The notes below the pieces were generated by a model. It was not told the DNA's origin. It did not search any database and worked only from the letters and a program-made list of their open reading frames with translations. Positions 15,565-23,860 of a DNA stretch of 33,582 nt are shown piece by piece. The translations under genes and the position numbers were made by a program. The stretch is from the NCBI GenBank assembly GCA_024278275.1, contig JAJRTN010000014.1, forward strand, positions 1 through 33,582, read 5' to 3'. The DNA comes from Candidatus Hydrogenedentota bacterium. GTDB taxonomy: Bacteria; Hydrogenedentota; Hydrogenedentia; Hydrogenedentales; JAJRTN01. The stretch's first letter is position 1; the number at the start of each line of letters is the position of its first letter.

Positions 15565-18468
15565 ATGATTACGTCGTTGCTCCTATCGGCCCTTCTTTCC
15601 GCCGGAGGCGATGCGCCGCTCCCGGCATCACCCCGCCTCGAAATCCTGCTCAACGGCTCCTGGCAGTATGCGCCGGGGGATGTGGGCTGGTTCTCGGATA
15701 CCTCCCTCCGTGTGCGGGTGCCCGGCGCGTTTCAGCACGACGACATGGTGCAGGAAGTCTGTGCCTGGTACCGTCGCACCTGGAACCTGCCCGACGCGCT
15801 TCGGGATGACGGCGCGCGCTGGTTGCTCCGTTTCGACAAGGCGGGCTGGTACACCCGGGTCGATGTGAACGGCACCATGGTCGGCGAAAACTACGGCTCT
15901 TACGTGCCCTTCGAGTTCGAGGTCACGAAGGCCCTTCGTTTCGGGGAAGAAAATGAACTGAAGGTCTTCGTCCACGCCGCGGATTCGACCCACACCCTTC
16001 CCGGCGAAACCATTGACGACCTCCACCGGGTGATGGGCTTTCGCACCGGCGGGCGGCACAACCGGAACTGGGTGCAGATTGCCGGCGACGTCACCCTGGA
16101 GAAGCGTCCCGCCCACGGCATCGCCTACCACCGGGTTGAGACCTCGGTTCGTAACAAGACCCTTCGTATCGTGGGTGAATTGTCCTGTCCGCCCGGTACG
16201 GACCCCCTGCAAGCCTCGGTACACGACCTCGAGACGGGTAAAAAGGTTCTGGATACAGAGCTGGAAGTGGGGGAGACGTTCGAGGTCACCCTCCCTTGGG
16301 CCGATCCCATCCTGTGGGGCTTTGGCCCCTACGGCACACCCCACCTCTACGCCCTCCGGCTGGTCCTCCAGGACCAGGACGGCGGCACGGTGGACACGGT
16401 GGTCTCCCGCTTCGGTTTTCGCGAGCTTTGGTACGAGGGGCAAACCCTTCTCTTCAACGGCAAGCCCTTCATGATGACGGCGGCCACGATCCCCTACGAC
16501 TTCACCCCCCTCCCGCCGTACCTTTATCCCTACGGCATGTTCGAGCCGCACCAGTTCACCCGCTGGTGCCAGGCCTTGCGCGCCCACGGCTGGAATGCCG
16601 TTCACAACCACTTCGATTCCTTCGGCACGGGTATCTATGACGTGGCCGATGAATTGGGCATGCCCGTGGTGGCGGGCCTTTACTGCGCGGGGGCGAGCTG
16701 GTTGACGCCAAACTCCAAGGTGGACCCACGCTGGCCCGCCTTCATGCACGATCAAACCAAGGCCTGGACCAAGGCCATCGCCGGCCATTCCAGCGTGGTC
16801 CTGTACAGTCTGATCGACGGCGTTCCCGGTCCTTCCCCCGAATGGCCCCTCGACAAGATTCATGCCCAACTCGACGAGGCGGGCGCCATCCGTGCCATTG
16901 ACGAAACCCGGCCCATCGTCGGTGGCGACGTGGACTTCGTCAAGCAGGGGATTGCCAAGATTCGCGAGGAAGCGGCGCGTTCCTTCCAGGACAACGGCCA
17001 CCCGCGCTTCATCAAGGAGGTGTGGGCCGTGGACGCGGGGAGTGGCTACGCCACGAAGGCCATGCCGGGCTTCCTCGCCTTCATGGAGAAAGAAAAGATC
17101 AGCGGATTCGTCTCCTTCGGCAAGAGCTTCCCTACCTTCCCCTTCCACGTGACGTGGCCCTCGGACACGGGGCGGGGGATGCGGTGGCAGGCGCGGTTCG
17201 CCCCCGCGGGCTTTACCGGCTGGCTCAACTGGTGCGACCCGGACCAGCCACTGCATCAACCCAGCGACGTGGGGGACCTCCTCAAGGAGCAGTACGTGGC
17301 GCGCTGGGGAAGCCCCGGCGAAACGGAGCCATGGGTCTACCCCGACATCCTGAGCGAGTCCCACGGAGCGGACACCGCCCTCGTGGGCATTGAATCCCTG
17401 GTCCTGCCCGGCGCGCCCCTCCGTTTCACCCCGGTGGACAGCGCGGGGAATGCCATGCTCCACGTCTCCTATCCCGGCGCGGTGCGTCTCCATGCCCTGG
17501 GCTCCGGCCCCCACCGAACGATGACCCTGGACGCGCCCCGCCGACGCCTCCCCTACGCACCCGGTTACCAGGAAGTCCTGACCGCCAACTGGCCCGCGAC
17601 CGTGCCGTCCCCCGTGGCGATTCGTCTCGAAGGCACGGAAAACGCACAGCATTTCCCCCTGCTCAAGATCCACCTTCAGCGCAATGGCCAGGACGCGGGA
17701 TATGTCAACGTGCGTTTTCCCGAGGCCATTCAGGCCACGGATACGGCGAGAAGGCAGGTACTCAAGTTCTACCAGGACGTGTGGAGTCCCGAGTGGCCCG
17801 CCCACCTGGCGTGCGAACCCGTGGACCTGCCGGTGCGGTGGGACACCACGGATGGACGGGTGGCGTACACCATGCAACTGGACAACGGCATGGTCCTTCA
17901 TGCCTCGGCAACGGTGACCGGCGCCGTGGTCACCCTGCGTTACGATCTCGAGAACCACACGCCCCTGACCCTCGAAGAGGTAGGCATCTGGAATTGCATT
18001 CAGATGCAGCTTGCGCCACCCCTGGATGATCCCCTCATGGACCGAACCTACTGCTGGACGGACCGGGGTTTCCAGTTGATGCGCTCGCTGGTGCCCGGTT
18101 TTCGACCCTACACGCGGGACCAGGCGGTAAACCGCCGCTTCAGCGCCTATCTGCCCGGCATCCCGAAACCTTACCCGGAAAACCCCTACATTGTTCCTCA
18201 TCCGGGACACCCCGACGACCCCGATCAACGCATCTGGTTCTGGACCGTTACCAATCCCATACCCCGCGCCGCCATCGCCACGGTCTCGAAGGACGGTACC
18301 TGGGCGGCCCTGACGCAAGGGAAAGGCGCCCGGGGCGTATGGACCAACCCCGGTATCTCCTGCCACCATGCCGACCCCGTTGGGAAACCGTTGCCCCCCA
18401 AAGGCAGACTGACCATCAGCAACACCCTGCGTTTCGTGGAGGGGAGTTTGCCGGCCCGGTTGGATTGA
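15565..18468 (+). CDS. Secreted GH2-like protein without the usual acid/base residue
   Basis: A 967-residue protein with a short signal sequence (MITSLLLSALLSAGG). It has GH2 architecture: a sugar-binding jelly roll (LLNGSWQYAPGD..., WYRRTWNLP..., DVNGTMVGENYGSYVPFEFEVT), a beta-sandwich, then a TIM barrel starting LLFNGKPFMMTA. Where active GH2 enzymes read SLGNE or similar after HPSVVLYS, this one reads HSSVVLYSLIDGVPG; the position of the acid/base Glu is occupied by Asp-Gly (418-419). A Glu in IKEVWAVDAG (485) could stand for the nucleophile. Large C-terminal beta domains follow. It may be a binding protein, use another residue, or belong to an unassigned family near GH2. It starts 17 bases after the SGNH-GH5 stop and is translated in the same operon. 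Confidence 0.85.
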   Translation: MITSLLLSALLSAGGDAPLPASPRLEILLNGSWQYAPGDVGWFSDTSLRVRVPGAFQHDDMVQEVCAWYRRTWNLPDALRDDGARWLLRFDKAGWYTRVDVNGTMVGENYGSYVPFEFEVTKALRFGEENELKVFVHAADSTHTLPGETIDDLHRVMGFRTGGRHNRNWVQIAGDVTLEKRPAHGIAYHRVETSVRNKTLRIVGELSCPPGTDPLQASVHDLETGKKVLDTELEVGETFEVTLPWADPILWGFGPYGTPHLYALRLVLQDQDGGTVDTVVSRFGFRELWYEGQTLLFNGKPFMMTAATIPYDFTPLPPYLYPYGMFEPHQFTRWCQALRAHGWNAVHNHFDSFGTGIYDVADELGMPVVAGLYCAGASWLTPNSKVDPRWPAFMHDQTKAWTKAIAGHSSVVLYSLIDGVPGPSPEWPLDKIHAQLDEAGAIRAIDETRPIVGGDVDFVKQGIAKIREEAARSFQDNGHPRFIKEVWAVDAGSGYATKAMPGFLAFMEKEKISGFVSFGKSFPTFPFHVTWPSDTGRGMRWQARFAPAGFTGWLNWCDPDQPLHQPSDVGDLLKEQYVARWGSPGETEPWVYPDILSESHGADTALVGIESLVLPGAPLRFTPVDSAGNAMLHVSYPGAVRLHALGSGPHRTMTLDAPRRRLPYAPGYQEVLTANWPATVPSPVAIRLEGTENAQHFPLLKIHLQRNGQDAGYVNVRFPEAIQATDTARRQVLKFYQDVWSPEWPAHLACEPVDLPVRWDTTDGRVAYTMQLDNGMVLHASATVTGAVVTLRYDLENHTPLTLEEVGIWNCIQMQLAPPLDDPLMDRTYCWTDRGFQLMRSLVPGFRPYTRDQAVNRRFSAYLPGIPKPYPENPYIVPHPGHPDDPDQRIWFWTVTNPIPRAAIATVSKDGTWAALTQGKGARGVWTNPGISCHHADPVGKPLPPKGRLTISNTLRFVEGSLPARLD

Positions 18469-18518
18469 CGCGGAGAATTTCCCGCGTTACCCTATAATTC
18501 CGTTCATGAAAGGATAGC

Positions 18519-18660
18519 ATGATGCGCGTGAATCCGATACGGTTCGGGAAGTTATGGGGATGCGTCTCCCTGGAACAATCATTGAGCAGGCTCGCTTTGG
18601 CACGAACCTTGAACTTACCATGGAAGACGGAGCCATAATCATTCGTCCCGCGGGGGGCGG
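18519..18660 (+). pseudogene. MazE/AbrB-type antitoxin relic
   Basis: Two frames joined near 18550 give MRVNPIRFG-(shift)-GMRLPGTIIEQARFGTNLELTMEDGAIIIRP. This is the standard MazE/SpoVT-AbrB domain (IRIGNSxGIRLPxxIIEQ...LELxxxDGxIxIRP). The FGK-LWG stretch replaces the usual FGNSWG, so one base change near 18550 broke the frame. Homology ends about 18660; a G run there marks another probable frame break. A TATAAT at 18493-18498 precedes it. The following 180 bases could hold decayed mazF sequence (a faint RGE...PTG pattern), but I cannot support that firmly. Confidence 0.6.
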
Positions 18661-18840
18661 CGTTCAGGCTGGACCACGGCCGCAATCGCTTGTCAACAGG
18701 CGGGAGAGGGATCCTGGAGGATTGGGATCGTGGCGAACGATTTCCCGGGGCCCTTGCCAGACCAACCGGGTAGCGGCGTACGGGGGGAACATGGCAGATG
18801 GCTCCGGGGTCCATGCACGGAGCCGTGAAGGAGGCCTTCC

Positions 18841-21363
18841 TTGACACACAGGATCAACACAATGACGGTTTTACCATTTCCCCTCACGCTCATGCTTTCC
18901 TTTTTGCTTGCGGCCGGTGGTGTATGGGCCGAGGATCAATCCCCGGCACGCAAACCGGACGCCCCGGATGCAATGGAGGGCCGTACCATGGCGGAAGCGT
19001 TTGCGGAGAAGTTCAGCCGAATCACAGCCGATGAAGGCGTACCCTTCGCCGGTAAGGCGGCTCCGCCCGAAGGCGGCCTCACCCTGTGGTATCGCCAACC
19101 GGCCAGGGCCTGGGAGGAGGCCCTTCCCGTGGGCAATGGCCGGCTGGGCGCGATGGTTTTCGGCCAAGTGCGGGGTGAACGGATTCAACTCAACGAAGAA
19201 ACGGTCTGGGACGGCTATCCCCGCGACACGACCAATCCGAAAGCCCTCGAAGCCTTGCCCGAAATGCGGCGACTCCTTTTCGCCGGGAAGAACGAGGAAG
19301 CCACCCAACTTGCCAGGGCCACCATGCTGGCCGTGCCCGAACGCATCCACTCCTACCAGTCGCTGGGCGACCTGCGGCTGATCCTGCCCGGGCACGCCAA
19401 GATTGCGGACTACCGGCGCACGCTGGATCTCGACACGGGTATCGCCTCCGTGAGCTACCTTGCCGGCGAGATTCGACACGTGCGCGAGGTCTTCGCCTCC
19501 GCGCCCGCCCAGGTAATCGCCGTGCGCCTCACGGCGGATCGCCCCGCGTCGGTGAGCTTCGAGGCGGCATTCACCCGCTAGCAGGATGCCCAATGCCTGA
19601 GCAAGGGGGAGAACAAGCTGATCCTGCGCGGGCGGATCAACCGCGCCAGGGCGGAGACGGGAGAACCCGCTGGGCTGCGATTTGAAGCACAATTGGTGGC
19701 CTTGTCCCGAGGCGGGACCGTGACCAACCGCGATGGTGTGCTGAAAATCGAAGGAGCTGATTCGGTGCTGCTGCTCATCGCGGGCGCGACCAATTACCGT
19801 GGCGGCGATGCGGCGGAAAAATGCGCGGCCCGGCTGCGCGACGCCATACGGATTCCCTACGAACAACTGCGGGCGGAACATCTCGCCGATCACCGGGCGT
19901 TGTTCCGGCGGGTTTCCCTCGACCTGGGGGCCGGTCCGAATGCCACGCTTCCCACGGACCAGCGGCTGGAAACCCTGAAGCAGGGCGGGGACGATCCCCA
20001 ACTGGCCGTCCTGTACTTTCAATACGGCCGTTACCTGCTCATGGGCAGTTCGCGACCGGGATGCCTGCCCGCGAATCTCCAGGGCCTCTGGAACGAGCAC
20101 ATGAACGCCCCCTGGAACAGCGATTACCACACGAACATCAACCTGCAAATGAATTACTGGCCCGCCGAGGTGACCAATCTTTCCGAATGCCACCTGCCGC
20201 TTTTCGACTACTTGGACGCCCTCGTGCCTTCGGGGGAAAGGACGGCCCGGGTCCATTACGGCGCGCGCGGCTGGGTGGTCCACCACCTGAGCGACATCTT
20301 CGGGTTCACGGCGCCCGCCGACGGCGTCTGGGGAATCTGGCCCATGGGCGCGGCCTGGCTGTGTCAGCACCCCTACGAGCACTATCTCTTTACGGGCGAC
20401 AAGGACTTTCTCGCGAAGCGCGCCTATCCGCTGATGAAAGGCGCGGCCCTCTTCATGCTCGACTTCCTGGTGGAGGATCCCGAAGGACGCCTCGTGACAA
20501 ACCCCTCCCATTCCCCGGAAAACAGGTTCCGCAAGGCCGACGGGACGGAGTCCATGTTTACCTACGGCGCCACCATGGATCTCATGATCGTCCACGAACT
20601 CTTCACGAATTGTATTGAAGCCGGCAAGACGCTGGGCATTGATGCGGCTTTCCGCGCCGACCTGGAATCGGCGCTCAGCCGGCTTGCCCCGCTGCAAATC
20701 GCGCCGGACGACGGGCGCCTCAAGGAGTGGATCGAGGACTACGACGAACCCGAACCCGGCCACCGGCACATGTCGCATTTCTACGGCTTCCACCCCGGAC
20801 ATCAAATCACGCTGTCCGGAACGCCCGACCTGGCGGCGGCCTTGCGCAAGTCGCTTGAGTATCGGCTGAGCCACGGCGGCGGTCACACCGGCTGGAGCCG
20901 GGCCTGGATCATCAGCTTCTGGGCGCGCTTCCTCGAAGCCGAGAAGGCCCATGAAAACCTGCGGGCCCTGCTCTCCCAGTGCACGCTGCCCAACCTTTTC
21001 GACACCCACCCGCCGTTCCAGATTGACGGCAACTTCGGCGGCACCGCCGGCATCGCCGAAATGCTCATCCAGAGCCACGCCGGGGAAATCCATTTGCTTC
21101 CCGCCCTGCCCCGCGCCTGGGCCAACGGCTCCTTCAGGGGCCTTCGTGCCCGTGGCGGTTTCGAGGTGGATCTCGCGTGGCGCGCCGGCAAGCCCATTTC
21201 GGGGACCATTCTCTCCACCATCGGCGGCCCCTGTCCGTTACGATGCGACGGTCCGCTGCAGGTCCGGCGCGACGGGGTGCCCATCCCGCTTGAAGCCTCC
21301 GGCGGTGGGCTTCATCGCTTCGACACCCGGCCGGCCCAACGCTACCAGCTCGTCTTCGAATAG
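18841..21363 (+). pseudogene. GH95 alpha-L-fucosidase/galactosidase family gene with one in-frame amber stop
   Basis: An 841-codon frame carries a single TAG at 19579-19581 (codon 247); no other stop occurs, so both parts are in the same frame. Family signatures are strong: LWYRQPARAWEEALPVGNGRLGAMVFG near the N-terminus, [52 protein letters not shown] (predicted acid Glu region), GHTGWSRAW and [11 protein letters not shown] (Asn and Asp of the inverting mechanism). A signal peptide starts it. The TTG at 18841 is favoured over the ATG at 18862: AAGGAGG lies 7 bases upstream and it adds the positive residues a signal peptide needs. The family removes terminal alpha-1,2-L-fucose, or galactose, from glycans. 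The stop would leave only the N-terminal beta domain unless read through or a sequence error. Confidence 0.9.
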
Positions 21364-21377
21364 CCGGAAGAATGCGG

Positions 21378-21395
21378 GGTGCGCTTCAGCGCACC
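21378..21395 (+). terminator. Strong hairpin after the GH95 stop codon
   Basis: GGTGCGC-TTCA-GCGCACC is a perfect 7-base stem with a 4-base loop, 15 bases after the GH95 stop. No T run follows, so it may act as an RNA-stabilising or Rho-dependent 3' structure rather than a classic terminator. Confidence 0.45.
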
Positions 21396-21533
21396 GTTCC
21401 CCGCTGACATAATGGACCCGGTGGACCAGATTCCAGGACCCTCCAGTCCACTCCGTCCACGATTGAATCCGCCCCCACGCCCCGTTCCTGTATAATACCG
21501 CCTCTTTCCGGCTCCCACCCTGAAGGTATCCCT

Positions 21534-22691
21534 ATGTCCGGCCACCGCAAATCCCTGCACATCGCCGCCTGCGGTGCCATGTTCGTCTATGCCGTCTCCG
21601 TGGTGGCCATGCCCATTTGCCTGCTCCAGATGAAGGCGGACCTGGGTTTCCAACTCACCGGTGGCGGGGCGCTCGAGGCCGGGCGCACCGTGCTCCTCCT
21701 GGCCATGCTGCTCATCAGCGGTTGGGCGGCCATGCGCTGGGGCAAGGTGCGGCCCCTAGCCATCGGCCTATACATCACCGGCGCGGGCCTTGCCCTGCTC
21801 TCCCAATGCCACACCTACACCGCCGCCATGGCCTGCATCATGTTCATCGGCGCCGGCAGCGGCCTCGTGGAAGCCCTTGTCAACCCCCTCGTGCAGGATC
21901 TCCATCCCCGGGACGCCGGACGCTACCTTAACATCACCAACGCCTTCTTCTCTTTCGGGATCATGGGCGGCACCCTGCTCATGGGCGAAGCCCTCACGCG
22001 GGGGATGAGTTGGCGCGCCATCATGATGGCCCTCGCCGGCGCCAGCCTGGCCTGCGGCTTCCTCTTCACCTCCGCCCGCAAAGCATCCCTGCCCCCCTCC
22101 GCGCATAGCGTGGGCCACATCACCGCCATCCTCCACGACCGGCGCTTCTGGTACTTCGGCATGGCCATGGTCTGCGCCGGGGCGACCGAAGCGTCCTACA
22201 CCTTCTGGAGCGCCACCTACGTTCAGCTTCACTTCGACGAACTGCCTCGCGCCGGGGCCTTCGCCACCGCCCTCTTCGCCGGGTCCATGGCCGTGGGCCG
22301 CCTGGCCTGCGGCAAGGCCGCCCACTACGTCTCGCTCCCCCGAATCATCCTGGCTTCCGCCCTGGTCGGCGCCCTTGTCGCCATCATGCCCGCCTTCGTC
22401 GAAAGCGTCGGGATGTTTTACCTTTCCCTCGTGCTGGCAGGTTTCTCCGTGGCCTGTTTCTGGCCCACCATCCAGGCCCACGCCGCCGCCACCATGGAGG
22501 TCGATTCCACGCTGCTTTTCATCTTTCTCTCCTGCCTCGGCATCCCCGGCTACGGATTCATCTCCCTCCTTATGGGCATCATCGGCGACGCCGCCGGGCT
22601 GCAGAAAAGCTTCCTCATCGTCCCCGGGCTTTTCCTCACCCTCGCCGCCGGCATGTTTTTCGCCGAGAAATCAGAGAAACGCAACGCCTGA
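21534..22691 (+). CDS. MFS sugar permease-like transporter
   Basis: A 385-residue inner-membrane protein with about 12 hydrophobic segments. The start, MSGHRKSLHIAACGAMFVYAVSVVAMPICLLQMKADLG, and the first cytoplasmic loop RWGKVRPL are typical of the major facilitator superfamily; the overall form is like fucose/glucose permeases (FucP-related). The ATG at 21534 follows GAAGG. A TATAAT at 21491-21496 could serve as -10, but the nearest TTGA box is 22 bases upstream of it, so a separate promoter is uncertain. It lies downstream of the GH95 gene on the same strand and plausibly imports the released sugar. Substrate is inferred from context only. Confidence 0.85.
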   Translation: MSGHRKSLHIAACGAMFVYAVSVVAMPICLLQMKADLGFQLTGGGALEAGRTVLLLAMLLISGWAAMRWGKVRPLAIGLYITGAGLALLSQCHTYTAAMACIMFIGAGSGLVEALVNPLVQDLHPRDAGRYLNITNAFFSFGIMGGTLLMGEALTRGMSWRAIMMALAGASLACGFLFTSARKASLPPSAHSVGHITAILHDRRFWYFGMAMVCAGATEASYTFWSATYVQLHFDELPRAGAFATALFAGSMAVGRLACGKAAHYVSLPRIILASALVGALVAIMPAFVESVGMFYLSLVLAGFSVACFWPTIQAHAAATMEVDSTLLFIFLSCLGIPGYGFISLLMGIIGDAAGLQKSFLIVPGLFLTLAAGMFFAEKSEKRNA

Positions 22692-22737
22692 TGCCGACCT
22701 TCTACCGGGAGAGGTGCCACCGATGCCCTCTTGGGAG

Positions 22738-22782
22738 GGTGGCCAGCCACCAGCGAGAAACCGAAGCCAATCCCCTGGCTTC
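22738..22782. terminator. Two tandem hairpins between converging genes
   Basis: GGTGGC-CA-GCCACC at 22738-22751 and GAAGCCA-ATCCCC-TGGCTTC at 22763-22782 are perfect stems. They lie between the MFS gene and the minus-strand MNT/HEPN block. A related GGTGG...CCACC hairpin precedes the second glmS-tail copy (about 23754-23765), so these may be part of an ancestral glmS 3' end. No T run is present. Confidence 0.4.
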
Positions 22783-22787
22783 CTCCC

Positions 22788-22872
22788 AACAACGCGCGCT
22801 CCGGGTCCGTGTCTGCCCGTGTTCGTCCGTGCCCGTCCCGTTACTCCACCGTCACGCTCTTGGCAAGGTTGC
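22788..22872 (-). repeat. Displaced copy of the glmS 3' end (copy A)
   Basis: 85 bases align without gaps to 23776-23860, the true glmS end, at 71 of 85 positions by hand count. The first 32 bases read on the minus strand encode the last glmS codons (NLAKSVTVE and stop) with a single, synonymous difference. The rest is downstream sequence rich in CCGTG units. Copy A has no glmS body attached; the match stops abruptly at 22872. Confidence 0.8.
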
Positions 22873-22876
22873 ATGT

Positions 22877-22895
22877 CGCGGGCGTTCCGCCCGCG
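22877..22895 (-). terminator. Hairpin downstream of the HEPN gene
   Basis: CGCGGGCG-TTC-CGCCCGCG is a perfect 8-base stem beginning 4 bases from the end of the displaced glmS tail and 48 bases past the HEPN stop. It may end the MNT/HEPN transcript. It lacks a T run. Confidence 0.45.
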
Positions 22896-22942
22896 CATCG
22901 GCAGGTATAACATGACCCCGTGGTTGCTTAGCGGCTAAGCAC

Positions 22943-23365
22943 TCAATCAATCTCACACAGGTCGTCTGGAAGTGCGGACAGAATCGCGTTACGTACATCT
23001 TGTGCGAGTGCGATGGCATGCCGACTTTCCTCTTCCCCAGGCTCTGGTTGGTCTCCAGGGTACCGGACCTCCACGCCATAGGGAGTCAGGGCCACACACT
23101 CGTCCAACATTAGTGCGATGGCATCATCCACACTGCGGAGTAATTCCAAGAGCAGTTCCAGCGCGTGGGTCTTTGGAAACGCAACCTGATGCCAGGTGAG
23201 CAGTGCTTTCAGGCATTTTTCGGCGCTTTGTTGGGCATGGAAACAGGCCGGATAATAGCAGGGAGAAGGAGTCTCCAGCAGAGCATTGGCCGCGCGGAAG
23301 TCCTGATCGGCCTTGGCCAGCCACTGGCGCACGAGGTCGCGCTTAACTTGTTCGCGCGGCCTCAT
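22943..23365 (-). CDS. HEPN-domain protein (toxin of MNT/HEPN pair)
   Basis: A 140-residue all-helical protein. It shows VRQWLAKADQDFRAANALLE at the start and ACFHAQQSAEKCLKALLTWHQVAFPKTHALELLLE in the middle, the usual HEPN pattern (helix with FHAQQAxEKxLKA). The C-terminal part has the commonly conserved YGVEVRYPGD. HEPN proteins are often RNases; the Rx4-6H motif is not clear here, so catalytic status is open. The ATG at 23365 overlaps the MNT stop by 23 bases, the standard coupled arrangement in which the MNT protein comes first and neutralises the HEPN protein. Confidence 0.85.
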   Translation of the reverse strand: MRPREQVKRDLVRQWLAKADQDFRAANALLETPSPCYYPACFHAQQSAEKCLKALLTWHQVAFPKTHALELLLELLRSVDDAIALMLDECVALTPYGVEVRYPGDQPEPGEEESRHAIALAQDVRNAILSALPDDLCEID

Positions 23366-23672
23366 AGATCACTCTTCCATTCTTGTGCGCAGGATATGCG
23401 ATGCCACCGACAACGTCCTTGCTTTCCTCGAACCACTCCGTGGAGACAACGATGACATCGAAGGGAAGCCCCAACCCTCGAAGAGTACGGCATAGCATGA
23501 CGCTTTCCTTGCGCCGGTCGACCGGGGCGTCTTCCAGTACGAGCAGATCGATATCACTATCAGGGGTCATCTGGCCGGTCGCCGCCGAACCAAACAAAAT
23601 AATCCGGTTTGGCGTGGCGACGGACAGAACGCGCCCAACAATCTGATCCACTACGGTTTCATCAATGCCCAT
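23343..23672 (-). CDS. MNT minimal nucleotidyltransferase (antitoxin of MNT/HEPN pair)
   Basis: A 109-residue nucleotidyltransferase of the MNT/MNTA type. The signature ILFGSAATGQMTPDSDIDLLVLED holds the GSx...DxD metal site; a downstream FDVIVVS strand carries a third Asp. In characterised MNT/HEPN systems the MNT adenylylates the HEPN toxin and blocks it. The ATG at 23672 is preceded by GGAGTGAGG. The pair sits just downstream of glmS, on the same strand, inside a glmS-tail duplication, consistent with arrival as a cassette. Confidence 0.87.
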   Translation of the reverse strand: MGIDETVVDQIVGRVLSVATPNRIILFGSAATGQMTPDSDIDLLVLEDAPVDRRKESVMLCRTLRGLGLPFDVIVVSTEWFEESKDVVGGIAYPAHKNGRVIYEAARTS

Positions 23673-23775
23673 TCCTCACTCCGCTACTTTGGGCCCTTTC
23701 CTCCCGGTGATCTTATCCGGCTTCCAGAGTGATTGCAAGGTCCAATCGCCGAGGTGGTCTCCCACCACCCCTTCC

Positions 23776-23860
23776 AGCAACGCGTGCTTCGGGTCCGTGC
23801 CCGTCCGTGCCTGTCTGTGTTCGTCCCATTACTCCACCGTCACGCTCTTGGCGAGGTTGC
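23776..23860 (-). repeat. Genuine glmS 3' end and downstream sequence (copy B of the repeat)
   Basis: Matches copy A (22788-22872) without gaps. All 14 differences I counted are transitions (C/T or A/G). It includes the last codons and stop of glmS plus 53 downstream bases. The coding part is far better conserved than the rest. Confidence 0.8.

Noticed and set aside
13271-18369. Long minus-strand open frames (706 and 913 codons) opposite the SGNH-GH5 and GH2-like genes
   Set aside because: Antisense shadows of well-supported genes; no recognisable domains or plausible starts.
18871-21093. 740-codon minus-strand frame opposite GH95
   Set aside because: Spans the amber codon, but its translation has no family features, whereas the plus strand has unmistakable GH95 motifs on both sides of the stop.
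22873-23775. Tn7-like transposon at glmS
   Set aside because: The block next to glmS contains only MNT and HEPN genes, a hairpin and no tns genes or visible Tn7 ends.
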